This document shows, one piece after another, positions 1 to 6,372 of a stretch of DNA of 7,972 bases. Below the pieces are notes generated by a model, which had not been told where the DNA came from, made no database searches, and was given only the letters and a program-made list of their open reading frames with translations. This DNA comes from Hyphomicrobiales bacterium. GTDB taxonomy: Bacteria > Pseudomonadota > Alphaproteobacteria > Rhodobacterales > Rhodobacteraceae. The number at the start of each line of letters is the position of its first letter. The first letter of the stretch is position 1. Where the stretch lies: the NCBI GenBank assembly GCA_003558415.1, contig PWLT01000123.1:1-7972 (forward strand), in the 5' to 3' direction. The position numbers and the translations under genes are program-made.

Positions 1-207
1 CTCAAGGTGATCGAGGTCCTCGCCGAATCCGACAAGAGCTTCGAGGACGCGGCGCAAAACGCGGTCACGCAAGCCTCGAAATCGGTTCGCAACGTCAAGT
101 CGATCTATATCAAGGAAATGAATGCGTCCGTCGAGAACGGCAGAATCAGCAGCTACAGGGTGAATGCCAAGATCAGCTTCCTGCTCGACGACCAGGACGC
201 CGGTTAG
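1..207 (+). CDS. Dodecin family protein (5'-truncated by window edge)
   Basis: The reading frame is open from base 1 to the TAG at 205-207 and gives 68 visible residues beginning LKVIEV. Only a few N-terminal residues can be missing, because dodecins are about 65-75 residues long. The layout is typical of dodecin: a first beta strand (KVIEV), a helix (about residues 13-30, SFEDAAQNAV...), then two strands (about 34-45 and 50-62) ending in a VNAKISFLL strand. Dodecins assemble into hollow dodecamers, and classical ones store flavin (riboflavin, FMN or FAD) in pairs stacked between tryptophans. This protein has no tryptophan in the visible part; its SIYIKEM segment has Tyr where related proteins have Trp. 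It may therefore be one of the dodecin-fold proteins that do not bind flavin in the classical way. A GTG at base 7 could be read as a start, but family alignment favours a start before base 1. Family assignment is confident; ligand is unknown. Confidence 0.9.
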   Translation, partial: LKVIEVLAESDKSFEDAAQNAVTQASKSVRNVKSIYIKEMNASVENGRISSYRVNAKISFLLDDQDAG

Positions 208-313
208 CGTGGTTTCGGCGCCGGGGATCAACTTATGCGGTGGGTGCCCGTATCTGCCCGGCCCGGCGCTGGAAATCGTTGCGTTCCATGGCTGCCGCCA
301 CAGCCCGGCCCAC

Positions 314-340
314 GCGCTCATGGCGCCATCACATGAGCGC
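314..340. repeat. Hairpin in gap between dodecin gene and reductase operon
   Basis: An inverted repeat of GCGCTCAT (314-321) and ATGAGCGC (333-340) forms a perfect 8-bp stem with an 11-nt loop. It lies about 107 bp after the dodecin stop and 112 bp before the next start. No T-tract follows, so a classical intrinsic terminator is not supported. It could be a weak terminator for the dodecin gene, a protein-binding site, or chance. The rest of the 208-451 gap shows no convincing gene, no clear -35/-10 pair and no complete FNR/ANR palindrome. Confidence 0.4.
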
Positions 341-440
341 CGAACCCGGGGCATGGCGCGACACCACCAGTGCCGACCGTAATACACATCGCCGGAATCG
401 GGATCTTCAATGCATCTTTTTTAGCCTCAGGAATGCGATC

Positions 441-447
441 GAGGAGG
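441..447 (+). promoter_or_regulatory. Ribosome binding site fixing the GTG start at 452
   Basis: GAGGAGG, extended by further G residues to 450, lies just upstream of GTG 452. It is a near-perfect anti-16S match with a slightly short spacer. No competing ATG in frame has a comparable site, so it sets the start of the first reductase gene. Confidence 0.75.
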
Positions 448-451
448 GGGC

Positions 452-1981
452 GTGAACATTTCAGCAAAGCACCACTTCCGCACCTATGCCCCGGCGCCGG
501 TCACCAAGGAGCAGATCGAGCATGTCGAGATACTGTTCGGCGGCCTGCACTGGCGTGCCGAGCAAGTGTTGCAGGCGGTTTTCGCGAATATGGGCTATAA
601 CGCGCGCCCGCTGCCTCCGGCGATCAAGGACGACCTGCTGCGAGGCCGCGAACTCGCCGATATCGGTCAATGTTGTCCGACCAGCTTCACCACCGGCAAC
701 CTTGCGAATTTCCTGCAGGGCGAAGCCGACAGAATGGGCGCCAGCGAAGTCTCGGATCGCTATATCCATGTGACTGCCGGCTCCTGCGGGGCCTGCCGGT
801 TCGGGCAGTATCACCAGAGCTACGAGCTGGCCTTGCGCAATATCGGCTTGGACTCGTTCCGGATGTTCCTGATCGATCAGAAGCAGCCCGAACAGGGGAC
901 CTCTGCCGGTGGCGGGCTCGACATCAACATGCCGCTGACCGTCGGCGCGGTCTGGGGCATCCTGTGCACCGACGTGCTTCAGGGGCTCGAATACCGGACG
1001 CGTCCCTACGAGGTGCAGGCCGGTCAGACCGACGCGGTGGTGGCCGAATGCGTCGCATATCTGGCCGAGGTGTTTCGCACTCGCCCCTACCGGGGGCGCA
1101 AATGGGGCACCGTCGCCTGGCACATGTCGACCGGCTACTTCATCAAGGCCCTGCGCGAGGTCTTCAGGAAGTTTGAGGCGATCGAGGTCGACCGGATCCG
1201 GGTCAAGCCGATCGTCAAGATCACCGGCGAGTTCTACCTTCAGACCGTCGAGGGCGATCCGAACTACAATATCCACCGCTGGCTGGAATCGGAGGGCGCC
1301 GAGGTCTACCCGGCGGCGATCGCCGTCTGGCTCGATTACCTGATCCGCTGCCAGCTCCAGAAGATCGAGGACTATGTCGGGGTGGAGAAGGGCGCGCGCG
1401 CGAAGCTGGCGGCACTCAAGGGTGCGCAGCGGCTCTTTCGCTGGAGCTACAACCGGATGCGCGCCGCGCTTGGCGACATCCCCTTCGAGATGCCCGACCA
1501 GTACGAGTTGCGCCGCCTCGCCGCGCCCTATTTCCACCACCGGCTCTCGGGCGGCGAGGGCGACATGCTGGTGGGCAAGGCCTTGTGGGCGCACCACAAG
1601 AAGAAAGCTCACATGATCTGCGAGCTCTCGCCCTATGGCTGCATGCCCAATACGATGTCGGTCGGCGCGATGGCCGGCGTGACGGGGAAGTATCCGGAAC
1701 TGCTCTATGCGCCGATCGAGGTCAAGGGCGACGCCGAGGTCCACGCGCTCTCGCGCTGCCAGATGATCCTGACCGAGGCCAAGAAGCGCGCCATCCGCGA
1801 ATTCGTCGAGGTGATGGAGCGCACCGGGCTCACGCCCGAGGAGGCGAAGCCGCTGCTCGAGGCAAGGTCACAGATGAACCGCGCGACCTATCGCATTCCG
1901 CACACCGGTCTCGCCGCCGGCATGGCGGCCAATACGCTCCTTCATCTGGCCGGCGCGCGCCCGGCAAGGCAGGCGCCATGA
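452..1981 (+). CDS. HgdB-like 2-hydroxyacyl-CoA dehydratase/reductase family protein
   Basis: This 509-residue protein resembles the C-terminal HgdB-like module of the large fused activase/dehydratase proteins of anaerobes, and more distantly the D subunits of 2-hydroxyacyl-CoA dehydratases and benzoyl-CoA reductase. Such proteins hold an Fe-S cluster that receives ATP-driven electrons from an activase. Recognisable blocks, in order, are: GQCCPTSF with Cys74 and Cys75; TAGSCGACRFGQY with Cys112 and Cys115; YRTRPYE at about 181-187; VKITGEFYLQ at about 255-264, followed by NYNIHRWLESEGAEVYP; GGEGDMLVGKAL at about 367-378; and ELSPYGCMPNTMSV with Cys397. These correspond to the CYP, GGGCR, KxxGExY, EGWLL and PFGCxPN blocks of the family. 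The start is GTG 452, with a strong ribosome binding site. The TGA overlaps the ATG of the activase gene by 4 nt, which implies translational coupling. It is cytoplasmic, with no signal peptide. Family is confident; substrate and cluster type cannot be read from the sequence. Confidence 0.87.
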   Translation: MNISAKHHFRTYAPAPVTKEQIEHVEILFGGLHWRAEQVLQAVFANMGYNARPLPPAIKDDLLRGRELADIGQCCPTSFTTGNLANFLQGEADRMGASEVSDRYIHVTAGSCGACRFGQYHQSYELALRNIGLDSFRMFLIDQKQPEQGTSAGGGLDINMPLTVGAVWGILCTDVLQGLEYRTRPYEVQAGQTDAVVAECVAYLAEVFRTRPYRGRKWGTVAWHMSTGYFIKALREVFRKFEAIEVDRIRVKPIVKITGEFYLQTVEGDPNYNIHRWLESEGAEVYPAAIAVWLDYLIRCQLQKIEDYVGVEKGARAKLAALKGAQRLFRWSYNRMRAALGDIPFEMPDQYELRRLAAPYFHHRLSGGEGDMLVGKALWAHHKKKAHMICELSPYGCMPNTMSVGAMAGVTGKYPELLYAPIEVKGDAEVHALSRCQMILTEAKKRAIREFVEVMERTGLTPEEAKPLLEARSQMNRATYRIPHTGLAAGMAANTLLHLAGARPARQAP

Positions 1982-4158
1982 AATTCGCGGGGATCGATGT
2001 CGGCTCGACCACTGTCAAGGCGGTGGTCACCGAGGGCGGCGAGGTGCTCTGGCGCGATTACCAGCGCCACAACACTCGCCAGGCCGAGAAGGTTCTTGAA
2101 TTCCTCGAGCGGATGGAGGCCGATTGCGGGCTCACCGCCGGCGAGGATCCGGTCTTTCTGACCGGCTCCGGCGCCGGGCTGATGGCGCCGATGCTGGGCG
2201 GCAAGCTCGTCCAGGAGGTGGTGGCGGTTGCCGCCGCCGTTGAGAAGCTGCACCCCGATGTCCGCTTCGTCTCCGAGATCGGCGGCGAGGACATGAAGAC
2301 GATTTTCTTCACGGAGTCAGGCGAGGGCACAAGCAAACAGGTCTACATGCAGTCAGCCTGCTCGGGCGGCACCGGCACCTTCATAGAGAAGACCGCGCGC
2401 AAGCTGCGTATCGCGCCCGAGGATCTGGCTGCGATGCCCTATGAGGGGATGAGCCTGCACAAGGTCAGCTCGAAATGCGGGATCTTCGCCGAGACCGATG
2501 CCAACACCCTGCTCAAGGGCGGCGTGCCGGTAGACGAGATCATCGCCAGCCTGTTCGAGGCGGTAGTCTACCAGAACCTGGCCACGCTCACCAAGGGCAA
2601 CACGCCGCTGCCCGAGGTTCTGCTACTGGGCGGCCCGAACTTGTTCTTCCGCGGGCTCCAGCAGGCCTGGCGCCATCATCTGGCGAATCTCTGGCACGAT
2701 CGCGGGATCAGCCTGCCCGAGGGAAGATCGGTCGAGGACTGCATCCTGGTGCCCGAGGACGCGCTCTACTACGCCGCGCTCGGCTGCGTTGAGATCGGGC
2801 GCGGCGAGGCCGAGGGGATCGGCCGCTTTACCGGCACCGGCAAGCTGCGCTGGTGGATCGACGAGGGCCAGCACGAGGCGAAGGCGAAGGAAGGCGGCAA
2901 GGCGCTGGCCAGGGGCGCCGACGATATCCGCCGCTTCGAGGCGGAATACAGCGCAGCGGATGCCTCCCGCCCCGCGACCACCAAGCCGGTGTCGGTTGAG
3001 GCCACGGATCCCGCGCCGCTTTTTATCGGCTGCGATTTTGGCTCCACCACCGCCAAGGCCGTGGTGATGGCGGCCGATGGCGAGATGCGCTTTTCTACCT
3101 ATGTCCAGTCGCGCGGCAACCCGATCGAGGACGCCAAGTCGCTCTTCCGCGACATCCGCGCCGGCGGCGTCGAGGACGTGGCCGGGCTTGCGCTGACGGG
3201 CTACGGCAAGGATCTTCTCAAGGACATTCTCGGCGCCGATGTCGGCGTTGTCGAGACGGTGGCGCATGCGAAATCGGCGCTCGACATCTTCCCCCAGGCC
3301 GATGTGATCTGCGATGTCGGCGGCACCGACGTCAAGATCATGATCCTGCGTCAGGGCACGGTGGCCGATTTCCGGCTCAATTCGCAATGCTCGTCGGGCA
3401 ACGGCGCTTTCCTGCAGGGTGTGGCCGAGCGCTATAACGTTCCGCTCGAGGACTATGCCGAAAAGGCCTTCGAGGCGAAGTCGATGCCCAGCCTCGCCAT
3501 GGGCTGCGGGGTCTTCCTGCAATCCGACATCGTCAACCAGCAGCGCAAGGGCTGGTCGGCCGAGGAGATCATGGCCTCGCTCGCCGCGGTGCTGCCGATG
3601 AATGTGTGGATCTATGCCGGGCAGCTTCAGAACCTGCGCGCCGCCGGGCGGCATTTCGTGCTGCAGGGCGGGACGCATCGCAACATGGCGGTGGTCAAGG
3701 CGCAGGTCGATTTCATCAAGTCCAGGGTGCCCGAGGCCGAGGTCGTCATCCATCCGCATTCGGGCGAGGCCGGCGCCATCGGCGCCGCGCTCTGCGCCCG
3801 CGAGGCCTGGGACCCCGACCTGCCCAGCCGGTTTGCCGGCTTCGCACGCATCGAGGCGCTCAACTACCGCTCGACGACCAGCGAGCACACCGTCTGCACC
3901 TGGTGCGCGGTCAACTGCAAGCGCGCCTTCATCGATGTCGAGGTGACGGGTGCGGAGGGCCGCGCCTGGAGCAAGGTTCCGCTCGAGCCGGGCTGGGAGC
4001 GCGTGATCAGCGGCAATTCCTGCCCCAGGGGGCTGGTCGAGGATGCCAACGAGATGCGCGCGGTCAAGGCCGCGATGGAGGAACAGCGCCGTGTCTATCC
4101 AAACCTTGGCGAAATGGTTCGCGAAACCGCCTTCCGCCGCGCCGTTATCCGAGGCTGA
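1978..4158 (+). CDS. Tandem-domain acyl-CoA dehydratase/reductase activase (BcrAD/BadFG ATPase family)
   Basis: This 726-residue protein is an ATPase electron activator with two ASKHA-fold domains in one chain. Domain 1 (about 1-280) has the phosphate loop DVGSTT (7-12), EIGGEDMK (100-107), Cys128 in SACSGGTGTF, Cys167 in SKCGIFAETD, and the LLGGPN adenosine loop (217-221). Domain 2 (about 348-612) repeats this with CDFGSTT (352-357), DVGGTDVK (446-453), Cys471 in SQCSSGNGAF, Cys510 in MGCGVFLQSD, and VLQGGTHRN. The two Cys of each domain are 39 residues apart, as in the HgdC activator (Cys127/Cys166), where two subunits bridge one [4Fe-4S] cluster. A charged linker (about 290-345) joins the domains. 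The C-terminus carries a four-Cys motif (640, 643, 647, 682) known from the fused family members. ATG 1978 was chosen over upstream in-frame ATGs because MKFAGIDVGSTT is the canonical N-terminus and it overlaps the preceding stop as ATGA. The last 68 nt overlap the next gene. Confidence 0.93.
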   Translation: MKFAGIDVGSTTVKAVVTEGGEVLWRDYQRHNTRQAEKVLEFLERMEADCGLTAGEDPVFLTGSGAGLMAPMLGGKLVQEVVAVAAAVEKLHPDVRFVSEIGGEDMKTIFFTESGEGTSKQVYMQSACSGGTGTFIEKTARKLRIAPEDLAAMPYEGMSLHKVSSKCGIFAETDANTLLKGGVPVDEIIASLFEAVVYQNLATLTKGNTPLPEVLLLGGPNLFFRGLQQAWRHHLANLWHDRGISLPEGRSVEDCILVPEDALYYAALGCVEIGRGEAEGIGRFTGTGKLRWWIDEGQHEAKAKEGGKALARGADDIRRFEAEYSAADASRPATTKPVSVEATDPAPLFIGCDFGSTTAKAVVMAADGEMRFSTYVQSRGNPIEDAKSLFRDIRAGGVEDVAGLALTGYGKDLLKDILGADVGVVETVAHAKSALDIFPQADVICDVGGTDVKIMILRQGTVADFRLNSQCSSGNGAFLQGVAERYNVPLEDYAEKAFEAKSMPSLAMGCGVFLQSDIVNQQRKGWSAEEIMASLAAVLPMNVWIYAGQLQNLRAAGRHFVLQGGTHRNMAVVKAQVDFIKSRVPEAEVVIHPHSGEAGAIGAALCAREAWDPDLPSRFAGFARIEALNYRSTTSEHTVCTWCAVNCKRAFIDVEVTGAEGRAWSKVPLEPGWERVISGNSCPRGLVEDANEMRAVKAAMEEQRRVYPNLGEMVRETAFRRAVIRG
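4077..4082 (+). promoter_or_regulatory. Ribosome binding site deciding the GTG start at 4091
   Basis: GGAGGA lies inside the 3' end of the activase gene, 8 nt before GTG 4091. This is ideal spacing and favours the GTG over the in-frame ATG at 4043, which would add an unconserved Arg-rich stretch. Translation of the third gene is probably coupled to the second. Confidence 0.65.
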
Positions 4159-5314
4159 CCGCGCCGCGCGGGCAAAGCTCCGGGTCGGCATTCCCAAGGT
4201 CCTGAACGTCTGGACCACGCACCAGTTCTGGCTGGGGTTTTTCCAGGCACTGCGGCTCTCGCCGCGCAACCTGGTCTTCTCCTCCGACACCTCCGACGCG
4301 CAGATGCGCGAATACGGCAGCGGGCGCGGCACGGTCGATTGCTGCTACCCGGTCAAATGCGTCTCGGGCCATTATGGCGAGCTGATCTTCGGCCAGAAGC
4401 GCAGGATCGACATCCTGTTCTCGCCGATGATCCATTCGCTGTCGTCCTTTATGGACGGGCATGTCATGGAGTCGCTCGCCTGCCCGCGGGTGATGGCGGC
4501 GCCCGAGAACATCAAGGCGGGCTTCCTGCGCGAGCGCGATGTCTTCGCCGAGAACCGCATTGCCCATGTCGCGCCGCTGGTCACGCTCGCCGAGCCGAAG
4601 CTGGTGCCGCGTCAATTGTTCGACGCGCTAAAAGCTGTGGTGCCGGGCCTGAGCATCGAGGAGACGGCACGCGCGGTCGAGGCGGGTTTTGCCACGCTCG
4701 CGGCCTTCACCGACGATCTGCGCGCGCGCAGCCGCGATATCCTCGAATGGTGCGCGCGCGAGGGGCGCCCCTGCATCATGGTGCTCGCGCGGCCCTATCA
4801 CATGGATTCCGGCATCGGTCACGAGATCGAGGCCGATCTGCAGGCCTGCGGCTACCCGATCCTCTGGTCGCAGTATTTCCCGACCGATCCGGACTTGCTC
4901 GACTGGATCTTCCGCGCCGATCTGGCCGAGGGGCTGATCAGACACCCATTCGACATCGATGATGTCTGGCCGTCCTCCTACAGCGCCAACACCAACGAGA
5001 TCCTGTGGGGTGCGAAGGTGGCGGCGCGAGTGCCCTGGATCACCTGCGCAATCCGCCTGGGAAGCTACGAATGCGGCATGGACCAGCCGACCTTCACCCC
5101 CGTCCAGCAGATCGTCGAGCGCTCCGGCACGCTCTTCTTCTCCTTTCAGGAACTCGATTCCACGAAGCCGGCGGGTTCGGTGAAGATCCGCGTCGAGACC
5201 ATCGCCTATTACCTGGAGTGCAATTCACCCGGCGTGATGGAGGCCAAGCTGCGCCACATGGACGGGCCGGGGCCGCTGCAAACCGCGCGCGCATCCGCCG
5301 AGAGCCCCGGGTGA
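4091..5314 (+). CDS. DUF2229 / acyl-CoA dehydratase activase-related protein
   Basis: Starting at GTG 4091 gives 407 residues. Residues 31-39 (RVGIPKVLN) open the DUF2229 domain, as in the large fused activase proteins. Next come VDCCYPVKCVSGHYGEL (Cys84, Cys85, Cys90), matching the family CYPxKxxHGH block; a conserved region around Cys131 (ESLACPRVM); MVLARPYHMD (230-239), matching the GRPYH block; and IRLGSYECGMDQ (about 321-332) near the end, matching the SFGCGxD block. The C-terminal YECGMDQ...VKIRVETIAYYLE segment is the usual end of this half. With the HgdB-like protein from gene 1 it probably completes a two-part enzyme, by analogy with the alpha/beta dehydratase subunits. That pairing is inference. 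It has no signal peptide or membrane segment. It overlaps the activase gene by 68 nt and is the last gene of the operon. Catalytic role and substrate are unknown. Confidence 0.87.
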   Translation: MSIQTLAKWFAKPPSAAPLSEADRAARAKLRVGIPKVLNVWTTHQFWLGFFQALRLSPRNLVFSSDTSDAQMREYGSGRGTVDCCYPVKCVSGHYGELIFGQKRRIDILFSPMIHSLSSFMDGHVMESLACPRVMAAPENIKAGFLRERDVFAENRIAHVAPLVTLAEPKLVPRQLFDALKAVVPGLSIEETARAVEAGFATLAAFTDDLRARSRDILEWCAREGRPCIMVLARPYHMDSGIGHEIEADLQACGYPILWSQYFPTDPDLLDWIFRADLAEGLIRHPFDIDDVWPSSYSANTNEILWGAKVAARVPWITCAIRLGSYECGMDQPTFTPVQQIVERSGTLFFSFQELDSTKPAGSVKIRVETIAYYLECNSPGVMEAKLRHMDGPGPLQTARASAESPG

Positions 5315-5618
5315 AATCAGGCGCCACCCTCCGGCAACCATCGCACCGGCGCGCGAGGTGATGGCGACAACCCGACAAGCGTCTTGCCAACCGGGCGATG
5401 TCAGGCCCTGTGGCAGCGTCCTCGGCGGGCATTGCGCGTAGAGCCATCGGGCATCGGGCCGGTGAACTGCAACGCGGCATGCGCACGCACCCCTTTTTCC
5501 GTGTCATTGCGGCCTCCGCAATGGTGGGGCCAGGCCCGCCGCCCTTTCCGCTCGTGCCGCGGAGAAGGCAGCCTGTCACATGGGGCAGCTCACACCGATC
5601 GGTCTGCCGACGCTGCTC
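5315..5618. other. Convergent intergenic region without a recognisable gene
   Basis: These 304 bp separate the plus-strand reductase operon from the minus-strand phosphatidyltransferase gene. Frames open here on either strand give low-complexity Arg/Ala/Pro-rich translations with no family resemblance, so no gene is called. The only clear structure is the 5505-5523 hairpin. A 10-bp palindrome ACCGATCGGT (5594-5603) sits just after the phosphatidyltransferase stop and is too short to interpret. Confidence 0.6.
5505..5523. terminator. Candidate bidirectional hairpin terminator
   Basis: CATTGCGG (5505-5512) and CCGCAATG (5516-5523) make a perfect 8-bp stem with a 3-nt loop, between two convergent genes. 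No T-run follows on either strand. The T-tract at about 5494-5498 lies on the wrong side for both readings. Position favours a terminator or an mRNA 3'-end stabiliser, but sequence support is only moderate. Confidence 0.4.
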
Positions 5619-6149
5619 TCACTGCGTCATGTGCCTCAGCCAGCGTACGAGATACAGACCGGCGGTCATGATCGTCAGTAATACGATGAAGATCGTGAGG
5701 AGGTCGACAAGCATGCCGAGATCCAGGGCGAAGGCCAGACCACCGAGCACGAAGGCCGCAAAGGCGATCTGCAGCGCAGTATTCACCTTGCTCAGGAAGA
5801 GCGGCTTCACCGCCATCGGCTGTTCCATCACCCATGAGACCATGAACGCCATCACGATCATGAGGTCGCGCGAGACGACGACGATGGCGAGCCAGGAGGG
5901 GATGACCTCGACGATCGCGAGGGTGATGTAGATCGCGACGAGGAGCACCTTGTCGGCCAGCGGGTCGATTACCGCGCCGAACTCGCTGCGCAGGTCGAAC
6001 TGACGCGCAATGTAGCCATCAAGGCCGTCGGAGATACCGGCGATCACGAACAGCGCGAAGGCCCATTTCCATTCTTCCTGAAGAATCGTCACGATCACGA
6101 TCGGAACCAGAATGAGCCGGAAGACGGTGATCAGGTTCGGTATCGTCAT
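5619..6149 (-). CDS. CDP-alcohol phosphatidyltransferase (PgsA / cardiolipin synthase type)
   Basis: This 176-residue integral membrane protein transfers a phosphatidyl group from CDP-diacylglycerol to an alcohol, releasing CMP. The family signature D-x2-D-G-x2-A-R-x8-G-x3-D-x3-D is complete: Asp41, Asp44, Gly45, Ala48, Arg49, Gly58, Asp62 and Asp66, with Asp66 the expected catalytic base and the Asp residues binding metal. The N-terminus TIPNLITVFRLILVP is characteristic of PgsA-like members. About five to six hydrophobic segments follow (roughly 6-22, 28-42, 68-82, 86-106, 124-142 and 148-168). Length and the KPLFLSKVNTALQI segment fit either phosphatidylglycerophosphate synthase or CMP-forming cardiolipin synthase. 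The acceptor (glycerol-3-phosphate or phosphatidylglycerol) cannot be decided here, so no symbol is given. The start is ATG 6149, preceded by a G-rich ribosome binding site buried in a hairpin. It is monocistronic or a distal gene of the minus-strand cluster, and it converges on the reductase operon. Confidence 0.88.
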   Translation of the reverse strand: MTIPNLITVFRLILVPIVIVTILQEEWKWAFALFVIAGISDGLDGYIARQFDLRSEFGAVIDPLADKVLLVAIYITLAIVEVIPSWLAIVVVSRDLMIVMAFMVSWVMEQPMAVKPLFLSKVNTALQIAFAAFVLGGLAFALDLGMLVDLLTIFIVLLTIMTAGLYLVRWLRHMTQ

Positions 6150-6151
6150 GT

Positions 6152-6180
6152 GGCCCCGCTTCGATGATCGATAGCGGGCC
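6152..6180 (-). promoter_or_regulatory. Hairpin covering the ribosome binding site of the phosphatidyltransferase gene
   Basis: Read on the minus strand, GGCCCGCT pairs with AGCG(G)GGCC, giving 8 bp with one bulged G. Inside it a TCGA/TCGA stem encloses a 3-nt loop. The 3' arm holds the only Shine-Dalgarno-like G tract and ends 2 nt before the ATG at 6149. The fold could limit translation initiation. Alternatively it could end transcription from the cytochrome gene, although no T-tract follows. Confidence 0.4.
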
Positions 6181-6214
6181 TGCGGGAGCGGTCAAGGCGG
6201 AGCCATGCGGATTG

Positions 6215-6242
6215 CGCGCCGAGAACTCGCGTTCTTCGCGCG
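6215..6242. repeat. Imperfect inverted repeat in gap before the cytochrome gene
   Basis: Arms at 6215-6226 and 6231-6242 match at 10 of 12 positions around a 4-nt loop. It lies in the 264-bp gap (6150-6413) between the cytochrome stop and the phosphatidyltransferase start. Short plus-strand frames in this gap give no recognisable protein. The gap probably holds the promoter of the phosphatidyltransferase gene, but no clear -35/-10 pair was found. Confidence 0.3.
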
Positions 6243-6372
6243 GATGTTCTCAACGGAATACCGATCGCCGCCAGGTTCATCGGCGAATTGGGGCCTGCGG
6301 ATCAGCTCCGATTCTCAAATGGGCCCCTGCAACTTGGGGCGGTGCATGGCGCTTGATGCTGACAAGCGCGAG

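Noticed and set aside
227..231. ATCAA half-site suggesting an FNR/ANR box
   Set aside because: The partner TTGAT is absent at the required spacing.
270..283. TGG...TTGC sequence resembling a sigma-54 promoter upstream of the operon
   Set aside because: GG (271-272) and GC (281-282) are 8 nt apart instead of the 10 nt needed between these elements.
164..455. Short plus-strand open frames in the gap after the dodecin gene
   Set aside because: They overlap each other and the real genes, have no good ribosome binding sites, and their translations have no recognisable fold.
461..1744. Minus-strand open frame of 427 residues opposite the HgdB-like gene
   Set aside because: It is the antisense shadow of a well-conserved high-GC gene. 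The translation is rich in Arg/Asp/Leu/Ala repeats of antisense type with no family resemblance.
1585..1977. Upstream extension of the activase frame from ATG 1585
   Set aside because: It lies wholly inside the HgdB-like gene in another frame, is Arg-rich and unconserved. The canonical N-terminus begins at ATG 1978.
4043..4090. Start of the DUF2229 gene at ATG 4043
   Set aside because: The added residues are Arg-rich and unlike the family, and GTG 4091 has a better-spaced ribosome binding site.
2623..4332. Minus-strand open frame of 569 residues opposite activase and DUF2229 genes
   Set aside because: It is long only because of GC-rich codon structure on the other strand. It crosses two real genes, has no recognisable domain, and the plus-strand motifs are intact.
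5594..5603. 10-bp palindrome ACCGATCGGT after the phosphatidyltransferase stop
   Set aside because: It is too short, has no loop and no T-tract; expected by chance in GC-rich sequence.
5398..5931. Plus-strand open frame of 177 residues
   Set aside because: More than half is antisense to the phosphatidyltransferase gene, and the part in the gap is low-complexity with no known motif.
6175..6304. Direct repeat GGGCCTGCGG in the gap beside the phosphatidyltransferase gene (6176-6186 and 6292-6301)
   Set aside because: There are only two short GC-rich copies, 115 bp apart, with no flanking similarity; probably chance.
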